A DNA stretch of 64,000 bases, taken from contig NZ_JACHYC010000005.1 of assembly GCF_014192575.1 (NCBI RefSeq), forward strand, positions 186,001 through 250,000. Reading direction: 5' to 3'. Made by a program: the position numbers and the translations under genes. The stretch is from Variovorax sp. Sphag1AA. GTDB lineage: Bacteria; Pseudomonadota; Gammaproteobacteria; Burkholderiales; Burkholderiaceae_C. Below the pieces are notes generated by a model. That model did no database searches and was not told the DNA's origin. It was given only the letters and a program-made list of their open reading frames with translations. Numbering within the stretch: position 1 is the first letter of the stretch; every line of letters begins with the position of its first letter. Positions 51,840-60,118 of the stretch are shown one piece after another.

Positions 51840-52733
51840 TCACTCGAAGCGCAGGTTGGCGCCCACGCGCTGGCCGACGCGCAAAGCATGATCCACGCCC
51901 GCGAGCACGATCGCGTTCATCCCGAAGGTGATCGCGCCATCGACGCGCGGATCGGCACGATAGGTGCGCAGCGTGTCGCCCACCTCAGGACTGCTTGTTG
52001 CGGTCGCGGGATCGATGTCGGGAATCGGGCAGCGCGCACAAGGCTTGACCGGCTTCAGGCTGGCCTCGCCCTCCTCCGTCACGATGTGGAGCGTGTCGAC
52101 ACGGTCCTCGTCGTGCGCCTCGATGCCAGCGAGAACCACGTTGGGGCGGAATCGCTCGATGCCCACCGCGTCGTGGCCGCCCGCCGCCAGGCGCGCATTG
52201 AGCTCGACCATCGATCCTTCGCTGGCGACGAGCACCGGGAAGCCATCCGCGAACTGATTGAGGGCTTCCACGCCGTCGGTCCATTTGAGGCTCGACAAGC
52301 GCCGCTCCTCAGGATCGAAGCGCACCATGCGCAGCTTTCTCGACTTGCCGGGCTCAGAGAGAAAGTCGCTGAACCACTGCGCTGCCAGATCGCCCATGTC
52401 GTAGGCGGACACCTCGTCCTTCCAGACGCGCACGCGCGCCGGCGCCTCGACGCGGTCGAAGGCGATGTGCAGGGCCAGCATGCCCGGCGCGCGAAGCACC
52501 ATTTCGGAATGCTTGAGTTGCGGACGGATGAGCGCCATGCGCGGCAGTTCGCGCTGGGAGACGAATTCGCCTGTCTCGTCGACCACCATCCATGCGCGAT
52601 CGAACTCGAGACCGGTCTCGATCAGCAGCGCCTCCGACACCTCGACGCCGGAGCACGATTTGACGGGGTAGACGAAAAGGCGGGCGATCGTGGCCTGCAG
52701 GTCGAATTCGGAGGTTTTCACGGGAACGCGCAT
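51840..52733 (-). CDS. MOSC domain protein (YcbX-like)
   Basis: 297 residues. The N-terminal MOSC-N domain has ARLFVYPVKSCSGVEVSEALL and GLEFDRAWMVVDETGEFVSQRE; the MOSC domain has RFRPNVVLAG and KPVKPCARCPIPDIDPATA with the conserved Cys. It probably binds a sulfur-bearing molybdenum cofactor, as in mARC/YcbX enzymes that reduce N-hydroxylated compounds. No C-terminal ferredoxin domain is present. ATG 52733 is the first with homology; the frame upstream is antisense of the next gene. Confidence 0.9.
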   Translation of the reverse strand: MRVPVKTSEFDLQATIARLFVYPVKSCSGVEVSEALLIETGLEFDRAWMVVDETGEFVSQRELPRMALIRPQLKHSEMVLRAPGMLALHIAFDRVEAPARVRVWKDEVSAYDMGDLAAQWFSDFLSEPGKSRKLRMVRFDPEERRLSSLKWTDGVEALNQFADGFPVLVASEGSMVELNARLAAGGHDAVGIERFRPNVVLAGIEAHDEDRVDTLHIVTEEGEASLKPVKPCARCPIPDIDPATATSSPEVGDTLRTYRADPRVDGAITFGMNAIVLAGVDHALRVGQRVGANLRFE

Positions 52734-52801
52734 CCAAATATTCAGAAGCGGCGATTCTCCCGCATGCCACCGGCCACCGGAGGGCCTCCTACAATGCCGC
52801 G

Positions 52802-53944
52802 ATGGCTCTCCCCCCCGAGGTTTGCATTCGCGGCGCCGGTATCGTCGGACGCACCCTGGCCCTGCTGCTGGCGCGCGAACGCGTGCGCGTGGCACTCGTG
52901 GCGCCTGAGACGAAACCCGCCGCGGAGGACGTTCGCGCCTACGCGCTCAATGCCGCCTCCAAGTCCCTGCTTGAATCGCTGCGAGCCTGGCCCGACAGCG
53001 CACACGCCTCGCCCGTGCGCGAAATGCTCGTCTACGGAGACGAAGGCGGCCGCGTCCAGTTCAGCGCCGCTCGCCAGAAAGTCGAAGCGTTGGCATGGAT
53101 CGTCGACGTGCCCGCGCTCGAACGGCAACTGAGCGACGCAGTGCGCTTCCAGCCCCGCATCGAAGTGGTAGACGCGCCGGTCGCGGCGCCGCTCACGGTC
53201 ATCTGCGAGGGACGCCTGAGCGCCACCCGCGAAGCGCTCGGCGTCGGCCATGACGTCGCGCGTTATCCCCAGCATGCAATCGCCGCGCGGCTCGAAGCCG
53301 AGCGTCCGCACGACGGCACCGCACGGCAATGGTTCAACGACAAGGGCGAAGTGCTGGCGCTGCTGCCGCTCGCGGATGCGAACCGCCCCGCCGACGCCCA
53401 TGCGCTCGACCGCTCGCTCGCACTCGTGTGGTCGGTCGACCAGCTCCGCGCGCCAGAACTGCTCGCACAGGGCGTCGAAGAGTTCTGTGCCGGCCTGCGC
53501 GAAGCCACGCATGACGCGCTCGGCGCCCTCAAGCTGACCAGCGAACGGGCGGCCTGGCCGCTGCAGCGGGCCATTGCCGAGCGCTGGACAGGCCGCTTCG
53601 AAAACGGTGCGGCATGGGCGCTCGCCGGCGATGCCGCTCATACCGTGCATCCCCTCGCCGGCCAGGGACTGAATCTGGGCCTCGGCGACGCTGCAGCGCT
53701 CGCGGAAGTCATCAAGTCGCGCGACTACTGGCGCAGCGTCGGCGATCCACGCCTCCTGCGCCGCTATGAGCGTGCACGCCGCACCGGCGTGCTGTCGATG
53801 AGCCTCGCCACCGACGGGCTTCAGCAACTCTTCGCGCACAGCGCCGACCCTTTGCCGGCGCTGCGCAACTGGGGCATGCGCGGCTTCGACCGCACACGGC
53901 TCGTCAAGAACTGGATCGCTCGGCAGGCCATGGGCCTGCAATGA
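52802..53944 (+). CDS. FAD-dependent monooxygenase of the UbiH/UbiF family
   Basis: 380 residues. FAD-binding GxGxxG as IRGAGIVGRTLALLLARERVRV at the start, and the second FAD motif WALAGDAAHTVHPLAGQGLNLGLGD (about residues 275-299). These flavoprotein hydroxylases usually act on the ubiquinone ring. The family's middle D-G motif is not clear here. It overlaps dsbC by four bases (ATGA), so it is translationally coupled to it; Coq ring hydroxylation is the usual guess, other substrates are possible. Confidence 0.87.
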   Translation: MALPPEVCIRGAGIVGRTLALLLARERVRVALVAPETKPAAEDVRAYALNAASKSLLESLRAWPDSAHASPVREMLVYGDEGGRVQFSAARQKVEALAWIVDVPALERQLSDAVRFQPRIEVVDAPVAAPLTVICEGRLSATREALGVGHDVARYPQHAIAARLEAERPHDGTARQWFNDKGEVLALLPLADANRPADAHALDRSLALVWSVDQLRAPELLAQGVEEFCAGLREATHDALGALKLTSERAAWPLQRAIAERWTGRFENGAAWALAGDAAHTVHPLAGQGLNLGLGDAAALAEVIKSRDYWRSVGDPRLLRRYERARRTGVLSMSLATDGLQQLFAHSADPLPALRNWGMRGFDRTRLVKNWIARQAMGLQ

Positions 53945-54687
53945 ATGCCGGGAACACCATCATGAAGAAACTCGCACGCACTCTCCTCGCCTCGCTCGCC
54001 GCGCTCACCCTGGGCCATGCCTTGACCGCGTCGGCCGGCGAAGCCGAGATCCGCAAGAACCTGGCGGCGCGCATCCCGCAGTTCGCCAAGATCGACGAGA
54101 TCACCAAGTCGCCGCTCCCGGGCCTGTATGAAGTGCGCATCAACGGCTTCGAGATCTTCTATACCGATGAGCAGGGCAACTACCTGCTGCAGGGCAACCT
54201 GATCGACGTGAAGGCACGGCGCAACCTCACCGAGGAACGCATCGAGAAGCTCAGCGAAGTGGCATTCGACAAGCTGCCCTCCAAGGACGCCATCAAGATC
54301 GTCCGCGGCAATGGCAAGCGGCAACTCGCCGTGTTCGCGGATCCCAACTGCGGCTACTGCAAGCAGTTCGAGCGCGACATGACGAAGGTCGACAACGTGA
54401 CCATCCAGCTCTTCCTGTATCCGGTGCTGGGTCCTGACTCGGTGGTCAAGGCGCGCAACATCTGGTGCGCCAAGGACAAGGCAAAGGCATGGAACGACTG
54501 GATGCAGCGCGGCGTGGTGCCTGAAACCGGCGCCGAATGCGACACCGTCGCGCTGACCCGCAATCGCGAATTCGGCCAGAAACACAACATCACCGGCACG
54601 CCGACGCTGATCTTCAGCGACGGCACGCGCGCGCCGGGTGCGATTCCCGCGGCACAGGTCGAGAAACAACTCGCCGCGCTCAATTGA
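53941..54687 (+). CDS. dsbC: DsbC-type thiol:disulfide interchange protein
   Basis: 248 residues. A signal peptide (MKKLARTLLASLAALTLGHALTASAG) starts at the second Met, 53962; the upstream ATG 53941 overlaps the preceding stop as ATGA. N-terminal dimerisation domain: YEVRINGFEIFYTDEQGNYLLQG. Thioredoxin-like domain: active site DPNCGYCKQFE (CGYC, about residue 137), a second Cys pair (CAKDKAK and AECDTVAL) and cis-Pro in GTPTLIFSDG. A periplasmic disulfide isomerase. Its stop overlaps the M61 peptidase start by one base. Confidence 0.95.
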   Translation: MNAGNTIMKKLARTLLASLAALTLGHALTASAGEAEIRKNLAARIPQFAKIDEITKSPLPGLYEVRINGFEIFYTDEQGNYLLQGNLIDVKARRNLTEERIEKLSEVAFDKLPSKDAIKIVRGNGKRQLAVFADPNCGYCKQFERDMTKVDNVTIQLFLYPVLGPDSVVKARNIWCAKDKAKAWNDWMQRGVVPETGAECDTVALTRNREFGQKHNITGTPTLIFSDGTRAPGAIPAAQVEKQLAALN

Positions 54688-56480
54688 TGGCCGCGCCGGC
54701 CATCCACTTCCGCGTCGAGTGCGCGGACCGCAGGGCGCACCTCTTCGGCATCACGCTGTCGATCAACGAACCTGCTGCACTGCAGCGGGTCTCGTTGCCG
54801 GTCTGGATTCCGGGCAGCTACCTGGTGCGCGAGTTCTCCAAGAATCTGCAGAACCTGCGCGCAACCCAGGGCCGCCGCAAGCTCGCCGCGCGCCAGATCG
54901 ACAAGTGCACCTGGGAATTCGAATGCTCGCCCGGCAAGCCGCTGGAGCTCCGCTACGAGGTGTGCGCCTACGACAACTCGGTGCGCACCGCATGGCTCGA
55001 CGAGGACCGCGGCTTCTTCAACGGCACCAGCCTTTGCCTGCGCGTCGAAGGCCAGGCCGACGTGCCGCATCACATCGAGATCGTCGCGCCCGCCACGCCG
55101 AAAGATGGGCCGCGCTGGTCCTGCGCCACTGCACTGAAGGCGACGCACGCCGACCGCCACGGCTTCGGCAAATACGCCGCCTCCGGCTACGACGAACTGG
55201 CGGACAGCCCGGTCGAGATGGGCAACTTCTGGAGCGGTGAATTCGAAGCCTGCGGCGTGCCGCACCGCTTCGTTGTCGCCGGTGCACCGGCCTCCTTCGA
55301 CGGTGCCCGCCTTCTGGCCGACACCCGCACCATCTGCGAGACGCAGATGCGCTTCTGGCATGGCGACAAGGTCGGCAAGCGCCATGGCCCCAAGCCGCCG
55401 CACGACCGCTACGTGTTCATGCTCAATGCGGTGGACGACGGCTACGGCGGCCTCGAACATCGCCATTCGACGGCGCTCATCTGCACACGCCGTGATCTGC
55501 CGCAGCTCGAAGCCCGCAAGCAGCCGGAGGGCTACACCACGCTGCTGGGCCTGATCAGCCACGAGTACTTCCACACCTGGAACGTGAAGCGCCTGCGGCC
55601 AGCCGACTTCTCGCGCTACGACTACGGCCAGGAGAACTACACGCGCCTGCTCTGGCTGTTCGAAGGGTTCACGAGCTACTACGACGACCTGCTGCTGCGC
55701 CGTGCGGGACTCGTCGATGACAGCACCTATCTCAGGCTCCTCAACAAGACGGCCAACCAGGTGCTGCAGACGCCAGGCCGGTTCGTGCAGTCCGTGGCCG
55801 AGGCCAGCTTCGACGCCTGGGTCAAGTACTACCGGCAGGACGAGCAGACGCCGAACACTACGGTCAGCTACTACACCAAGGGTGCGCTGGTCGCGCTGTG
55901 TTTCGACCTCACGCTGCGCGCCGAGGGCAAGGGCACGCTCGACCAGGTCATGCGCCTCCTCTGGAACCGGAGCGAGGGTGGCCCGATCGACGAGGCCGAT
56001 TTCGCCGCTGCGCTCGAGACGGCAGGCGGGCGATCGTTCTCGAAGGAGATCGCGCGCTGGGTTCACTCGACGGACGAGTTGCCTCTGTCCGACCTGCTCC
56101 GCGCCCATGGCGTCGCCACGCTGGACGATCCGGCGCAGCGCGCCCAGGAACTGGGGCTGCGCGTGGCCGAATCGAACGGCTCCGTCCAGATCAAGGCCGT
56201 GCTTCGCAACGGCGCGGCTGAACAGGCGGGGTTCTCGGCCAACGATGAATGGATCGGCATCGAAATGCCGGCTGCCAAGGGACGTCAGGCGCAAGGTTGG
56301 CGGATCACGCGGCTCGACGATCTCGCGCTCTATCTCGGTCCGCTGAAAAAATTCACGGCGCTGGTCGCGCGCGATCGGCGGTTGTTGCGGCTGCCGCTCA
56401 CCTTGCCGACCGACGTGACGACGTGGCGGCTCTTCGCGCAGGACGCCGCGAAGCTCGCGCAGTGGCTGACCCGGCCCTAG
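54687..56480 (+). CDS. M61 family glycyl aminopeptidase-like metallopeptidase
   Basis: 597 residues. The zinc site is HEYFHTWNVKRLRP (HExxH at about residues 292-296), with the third ligand Glu in LLWLFEGFTSYYDDLLLRRAGL about 30 residues on; the PGSYLVREFSKNLQNL and FMLNAVDDGYGGLEHRHS segments are M61 hallmarks. A C-terminal PDZ-like domain (LGLRVAESNGSVQIKAVLRNGAAEQAGF) follows. No signal peptide is seen, so it is probably cytoplasmic. ATG 54687 shares one base with the dsbC stop (TGATG). Confidence 0.9.
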   Translation: MAAPAIHFRVECADRRAHLFGITLSINEPAALQRVSLPVWIPGSYLVREFSKNLQNLRATQGRRKLAARQIDKCTWEFECSPGKPLELRYEVCAYDNSVRTAWLDEDRGFFNGTSLCLRVEGQADVPHHIEIVAPATPKDGPRWSCATALKATHADRHGFGKYAASGYDELADSPVEMGNFWSGEFEACGVPHRFVVAGAPASFDGARLLADTRTICETQMRFWHGDKVGKRHGPKPPHDRYVFMLNAVDDGYGGLEHRHSTALICTRRDLPQLEARKQPEGYTTLLGLISHEYFHTWNVKRLRPADFSRYDYGQENYTRLLWLFEGFTSYYDDLLLRRAGLVDDSTYLRLLNKTANQVLQTPGRFVQSVAEASFDAWVKYYRQDEQTPNTTVSYYTKGALVALCFDLTLRAEGKGTLDQVMRLLWNRSEGGPIDEADFAAALETAGGRSFSKEIARWVHSTDELPLSDLLRAHGVATLDDPAQRAQELGLRVAESNGSVQIKAVLRNGAAEQAGFSANDEWIGIEMPAAKGRQAQGWRITRLDDLALYLGPLKKFTALVARDRRLLRLPLTLPTDVTTWRLFAQDAAKLAQWLTRP

Positions 56481-56531
56481 CGCACCACCGGCCCCGATTC
56501 AGATCTGTTTTCAAGGACAAAGGAGATACGC

Positions 56532-57311
56532 ATGAGCTACGAGAACATCGAAGTACGGGTCGAAGCCGAAAAGGTCGGCATCATCACGCTCCATCGCCCC
56601 AAGGCGCTCAATGCGCTGAACGACGCGCTGATGACCGAACTCGGCCAGGCGCTGAAGGCCTTCGACGCCGATGAAGCCATCGGCTGCATCATCGTCACCG
56701 GCAGCGAAAAGGCGTTTGCCGCCGGTGCCGACATCGCGGCGATGGCCAAGTACACCTTCCTCGATGCGTACAAGGGCGACTTCATCACCCGCAACTGGGA
56801 AACCATCCGTTCGATCCGCAAGCCGGTGATCGCCGCGGTCGCGGGCTTCGCGCTCGGCGGCGGTTGCGAGTTGGCGATGATGTGCGACTTCATCATCGCG
56901 GCCGACAACGCGAAGTTCGGCCAGCCTGAGATCAAGATCGGCGTGATCCCCGGTGCCGGCGGCACGCAGCGCCTGCCGCGCGCGGTCGGCAAATCGAAGG
57001 CGATGGACATGGTCCTGACCGCCCGCATGATGGATGCCGCCGAAGCCGAGCGTGCCGGGCTAGTGAGCCGCATCGTGCCGCTGGACAAACTCATGGAAGA
57101 GACACTGGCCGCCGCGCTCGTGATCTCGGGCTACTCGCAGCTTTCGGTGATGGCGGCCAAGGAGTCGGTCAACCGCGCCTTCGAGAGCGGCCTGTCGGAT
57201 GGCGTGATGTTCGAGCGGCGCCTGTTCCACTCACTCTTCGCTACCGCCGACCAGAAGGAAGGCATGGACGCCTTCCTGAGCAAGCGGGCGCCGAACTTCA
57301 AGCACGAATAA
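56532..57311 (+). CDS. Enoyl-CoA hydratase/isomerase family protein
   Basis: 259 residues. Crotonase fold: IITLHRPKALNALNDALMTELG, KAFAAGADIAAMAK, the oxyanion loop GFALGGGCELAMMCDFIIA and the catalytic Glu region FGQPEIKIGVIPGAGGTQRLPRAVGK. Both catalytic Glu positions of true hydratases are present, so fatty acid or aromatic acyl-CoA hydration is likely. AAAGGAGATACGC upstream of the ATG. Convergent with the sigma partner gene, 6 bases apart. Confidence 0.93.
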   Translation: MSYENIEVRVEAEKVGIITLHRPKALNALNDALMTELGQALKAFDADEAIGCIIVTGSEKAFAAGADIAAMAKYTFLDAYKGDFITRNWETIRSIRKPVIAAVAGFALGGGCELAMMCDFIIAADNAKFGQPEIKIGVIPGAGGTQRLPRAVGKSKAMDMVLTARMMDAAEAERAGLVSRIVPLDKLMEETLAAALVISGYSQLSVMAAKESVNRAFESGLSDGVMFERRLFHSLFATADQKEGMDAFLSKRAPNFKHE

Positions 57312-57317
57312 GTCGGC

Positions 57318-58475
57318 TCAGGGGCTGCGCGGGGGCTCGCCCGCCGATTCACTGGGCTGTTCGCCAGGCGGCTCCATCGGCGGTTCGCTCGGGGCAGCCT
57401 TCGGTTGCTGCACCGCATGACCGAGTGCATCGCGCAGCGCAGAGATCGCGCCCGCAGACGGCACGCCCGTGGCCGCCGGCACGTGGCCCTCGCGCCACCG
57501 TATCTGCGAGCCTGAGACTTCGAGAACCGCCAGCACTTCGGGGCCGCGCTCCAGCGTCACGCGCCATTCCGGCGTGCCCTTGAACGGCTGCGGCCCGACC
57601 GCGGAAAGCGCTGCCGAGTTCAGCAGCGGGCTGACATCGCCCGCCTCGGCACGCGCAAGGCTCCGACTTTCGCCACCGCGCTTCGAGATCGTCATGCGAT
57701 TCCACTTTCCAAGCGCATCGAAGGTGGGCAGCTCGATCTCAGCCGTGGGAGCCGGCGACGGTGCCTCAGCAACGGCCGGCGGCTGCTTGACGGATGCCGT
57801 CGCCTCGCGCTGCTGTTGCGGTGCTGCAGGAGGCAATGGTGGCGAAGTCGGCTGCGGGGTCTTCTGAGCCTTCTGCGGAGATGGCGGTGGCACGGCCTGA
57901 GCAGGCGCCGATGGGGTCGCAGGCGCCATTGCGGCAGTCTTCTTGGGAGGCGGCACCGGTTCCCGGTTGGGCGCGGATTGCGGTTCGGCTTCAGGTGCCG
58001 GCTCGGGCAGTTTGGGCGGTGTGAAGAAGCTCGGTGGCAGCAGCGGGACCGACGAGGGATCGGTCGGCGGCGGCCGGGATGCCGCGGGCGCCGGAGTCAA
58101 CTCTTCGATCCTGGTCGAATTCGCGGCCACTGCCGTCTTGTCATCGATCGACGGCGCGGACGGGAGAGCGGGCTCGCGGCGCCAGAGCATGACCGCCACG
58201 AAGGCGACCATCGCCACAGCAACCGCCGCAGGCCAGCGCCGTCTCGGCCTCTCGCGGACGCCGCGCCCCTCGCCGAGGCGATGCCACCACGATTGCGCAG
58301 CGCGTTCGAGATCGGCTTCGGCGTCTTCCGGATCGGGTTCGCCGATCGCGGCGTGTGCTTGCTTCAGGATCTCCTTGCGCACCCGCCAGTCGGGCGCCAC
58401 GCTCCGATCCGGCGCGTGTTCCAGGGCCCGCCATAGGCGGGGGTCGTGCAGGTCGCCGGTATCGTCGGGGCTCAT
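57318..58475 (-). CDS. Single-pass membrane protein with Pro-rich domain, probable regulator of the ECF sigma factor
   Basis: 385 residues. N-terminal cytoplasmic part (DPRLWRALEHAPDRSVAPDWRVRKEILKQAHAAIGE), one membrane helix (WPAAVAVAMVAFVAVMLW, about residues 80-97), a long Pro/Ala/Ser-rich segment and a C-terminal globular part (FDALGKWNRMTISKRGG to VLEVSGSQIRWREG). The start overlaps the sigma gene stop by four bases (ATGA), the typical sigma/anti-sigma layout. No zinc-binding anti-sigma motif is seen, so the anti-sigma role is inferred from context only. Confidence 0.75.
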   Translation of the reverse strand: MSPDDTGDLHDPRLWRALEHAPDRSVAPDWRVRKEILKQAHAAIGEPDPEDAEADLERAAQSWWHRLGEGRGVRERPRRRWPAAVAVAMVAFVAVMLWRREPALPSAPSIDDKTAVAANSTRIEELTPAPAASRPPPTDPSSVPLLPPSFFTPPKLPEPAPEAEPQSAPNREPVPPPKKTAAMAPATPSAPAQAVPPPSPQKAQKTPQPTSPPLPPAAPQQQREATASVKQPPAVAEAPSPAPTAEIELPTFDALGKWNRMTISKRGGESRSLARAEAGDVSPLLNSAALSAVGPQPFKGTPEWRVTLERGPEVLAVLEVSGSQIRWREGHVPAATGVPSAGAISALRDALGHAVQQPKAAPSEPPMEPPGEQPSESAGEPPRSP

Positions 58476-59128
58476 GCGTGGCGCTCCAGCACCGTCAGAT
58501 AGCGCTCCATGCAGTCCTGCAATCGATCGAGGCCACGCCGGAGGCGGTCGCTGGCGGTTTCGATGTCGACGCCGAGCGCACGGGCCAGCACCTCGACCGT
58601 GAAGCCTTCTTCGTGATGAAGCAGGAAGGCAGCGCGCTGGTCATCGGGGAGTTCGTCGAGGCAGGCCTGCAGCCGGCGCCCCGCGGCACGCCAGAAAGCC
58701 AGTTCGTCCGCGGAAGGATGCGCATCGGGAGAGCCACTTCGAAGCGCGCCGAGGCCGAAGATGCGTGCGGCATCGAGGCCGTCGCCATCCTCATCGTGCG
58801 CGTAGAACACCGCCTGCCGGCCGCTCAGGCGGAGCTGCTCGATGGAAATCTCGTACGCGATCGTAAACGCCCAGACGCGCCACGAAGCATCCTCCGGCGA
58901 AAAGGTGTCGCGGGTCTCGACGATTCGCGACCAGGTCTGCTGGAACACCTCGCCGACCTCGGCAGCAAGACGCACGCCGAGAAGCCGGCGCACGAACCGG
59001 AAAAGCTCGCTTTCATAGCGCGTGTACAGAAGGTCGAAGGCGGACGCATCGCCGCCCGCATAGCCCAGCATGAGCTGGTCGTCGGGCAGTTCGTCGAGTC
59101 GTTCCGGGATGGCGGCAGTCGCAGACAT
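58472..59128 (-). CDS. ECF-type RNA polymerase sigma factor
   Basis: 218 residues. Region 2: FDLLYTRYESELFRFVRRLLG and VGEVFQQTWSRIVETRDTF with ASWRVWAFTIAYEIS; region 4: CLDELPDDQRAAFLLHHEEGFTVEVLARALGVDIETASDRLRRGL-type helix-turn-helix. It directs polymerase to a small regulon; trigger unknown. Coupled to the membrane protein downstream. Both lie just upstream of, and opposite to, tRNA-Met. Confidence 0.93.
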   Translation of the reverse strand: MSATAAIPERLDELPDDQLMLGYAGGDASAFDLLYTRYESELFRFVRRLLGVRLAAEVGEVFQQTWSRIVETRDTFSPEDASWRVWAFTIAYEISIEQLRLSGRQAVFYAHDEDGDGLDAARIFGLGALRSGSPDAHPSADELAFWRAAGRRLQACLDELPDDQRAAFLLHHEEGFTVEVLARALGVDIETASDRLRRGLDRLQDCMERYLTVLERHA

Positions 59129-59242
59129 CGTTCGATTTTTACCGCAGGTCGCGCGGCTCGCGATGCAGGCCGGTTTCCCGCCGGAGAGCCCAAAGTTCGT
59201 AAAAGTTGCGGCCGGGAGCGAGAACCAGGTCTTCCGAACGGC

Positions 59243-59248
59243 TATAAT
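59243..59248 (+). promoter_or_regulatory. -10 box of the tRNA-Met promoter
   Basis: TATAAT, ten bases before the first base of the tRNA. No clear -35 box is seen at the proper spacing. Confidence 0.6.
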
Positions 59249-59257
59249 CGCGGGCTC

Positions 59258-59334
59258 GGCTCTTTAGCTCAGTCGGTTAGAGCGATGGAATCATAATCCA
59301 CAGGTCCGCGGTTCGAGTCCGTGAAGAGCCACCA
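59258..59334 (+). tRNA. tRNA-Met (anticodon CAT)
   Basis: Acceptor GGCTCTT/AAGAGCC, D stem GCTC/GAGC, anticodon stem ATGGA/TCCAC (first pair mismatched) with loop ATCATAA (CAT), T stem CGCGG/CCGTG and encoded CCA. An elongator tRNA-Met by appearance. Prophage DNA starts shortly after its 3' end. Confidence 0.96.
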
Positions 59335-59342
59335 ACACTAGT

Positions 59343-59360
59343 TTCGCGAGGATTCGCGAA
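59343..59360. repeat. Short inverted repeat after tRNA-Met
   Basis: TTCGCGA-GGAT-TCGCGAA, a perfect 7-bp hairpin between the tRNA and its terminator. It could be an RNA processing stem. Confidence 0.55.
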
Positions 59361-59364
59361 CTTC

Positions 59365-59405
59365 AAAAAGCCCTAGGTGAATCAAGCACTTAGGGCTTTT
59401 TTCTT
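59365..59405 (+). terminator. Intrinsic terminator of tRNA-Met
   Basis: AAAAAGCCCTA and TAGGGCTTTTTT close a hairpin with a long loop (GGTGAATCAAGCACT) and a run of T residues. The stem is A/T-flanked so it can work on either strand. It also stands at the boundary to the prophage genes, which come in from the opposite direction. Confidence 0.85.
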
Positions 59406-59540
59406 TCCGACTTCTTTCGCATGGATTCGGGTACTTCCGGCCGATTGTGCAGCAACTGTCGCAGTAACCCCTTGCGGGCACATGGCAACATCAGGAAGTT
59501 ACTGCATCCACCCCCGTGGCTCGGCGGCATGGCCAGGCCG

Positions 59541-59798
59541 TCAGACCTCGGAATCTTTAGAGATCGGCCCGCTGTAGACCCTCAGAAATCCCTCGCCCTT
59601 GAGCACGTTGCGATAGCAGTTCACCGCGACGTTTAGAGCCTCCCGGGCGACCGCCGCCCCGGCCGCGACGATAGTGCCGTCGTCCAGAACGATTGCCAAG
59701 CGCGCAGGCTTGCCGTCGACGACGACGCGCAGGCCCTCGTGAGAAACAGCGGTGATCACTACGCCATCGATGGCGCCGGTTGGCTGGGCTCCGATCAT
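59541..59798 (-). CDS. Small phage-associated hypothetical protein
   Basis: 85 residues: MIGAQPTGAIDGVVITAVSH, then a beta-rich segment LRVVVDGKPARLAIVLDDGTIVAAG and a helical part AAVAREALNVAVNCYRNVLKG. ATG 59798 overlaps the preceding stop as ATGA, which supports this start over a longer frame to 59888. Soluble, unknown function, last gene of the phage block seen here. Confidence 0.65.
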   Translation of the reverse strand: MIGAQPTGAIDGVVITAVSHEGLRVVVDGKPARLAIVLDDGTIVAAGAAVAREALNVAVNCYRNVLKGEGFLRVYSGPISKDSEV

Positions 59799-60118
59799 GC
59801 GAGGTCGCGAATAGGCGCGGCCGGCAGCCTGGCGATGATCTCGATCATGTCTCGCCCACGCTGGTGCCGGACCGCCAAACTCGCCCAACCCTGCGTTCTC
59901 GCCTGCGACTCCGTGTCCGATGGGTCGAGCAACGAGTGAGCGATTCGGCAGATGACGCGAATCAAAGTCGTCGGGTCCTTCATCGTATTTATGGACTCGA
60001 TCAACACGCGCTCAAGCTCGGCCAGCGGCACAAACGCGATGTGGGTGACATCGATCGCTCGAGTGACTTGGGTCACCTGCTCGGGCGACAGCCCGGGGAA
60101 TTGAATGATGTTGCTCAG
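59795..60118 (-). CDS. Small phage-associated hypothetical protein with a likely CTG start
   Basis: 107 residues if it starts at CTG 60118, giving SNIIQFPGLSPEQVTQVTRAID after the first residue. CTG overlaps the tape measure stop as CTGA, and GGAG lies seven bases upstream. A GTG at 60076 would give a 93-residue protein that loses a well-formed N-terminus. Mostly helical (LAELERVLIESINTM, TTLIRVICRIAHSLL). Function unknown; perhaps a tail assembly or chaperone-type protein given its position just after the tape measure gene. Confidence 0.65.
   Translation of the reverse strand: MSNIIQFPGLSPEQVTQVTRAIDVTHIAFVPLAELERVLIESINTMKDPTTLIRVICRIAHSLLDPSDTESQARTQGWASLAVRHQRGRDMIEIIARLPAAPIRDLA

Noticed and set aside
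59377..59577. A 66-codon plus-strand frame next to tRNA-Met
   Set aside because: It begins inside the terminator hairpin and has no ribosome site or recognisable family. A phage gene remnant cannot be excluded.
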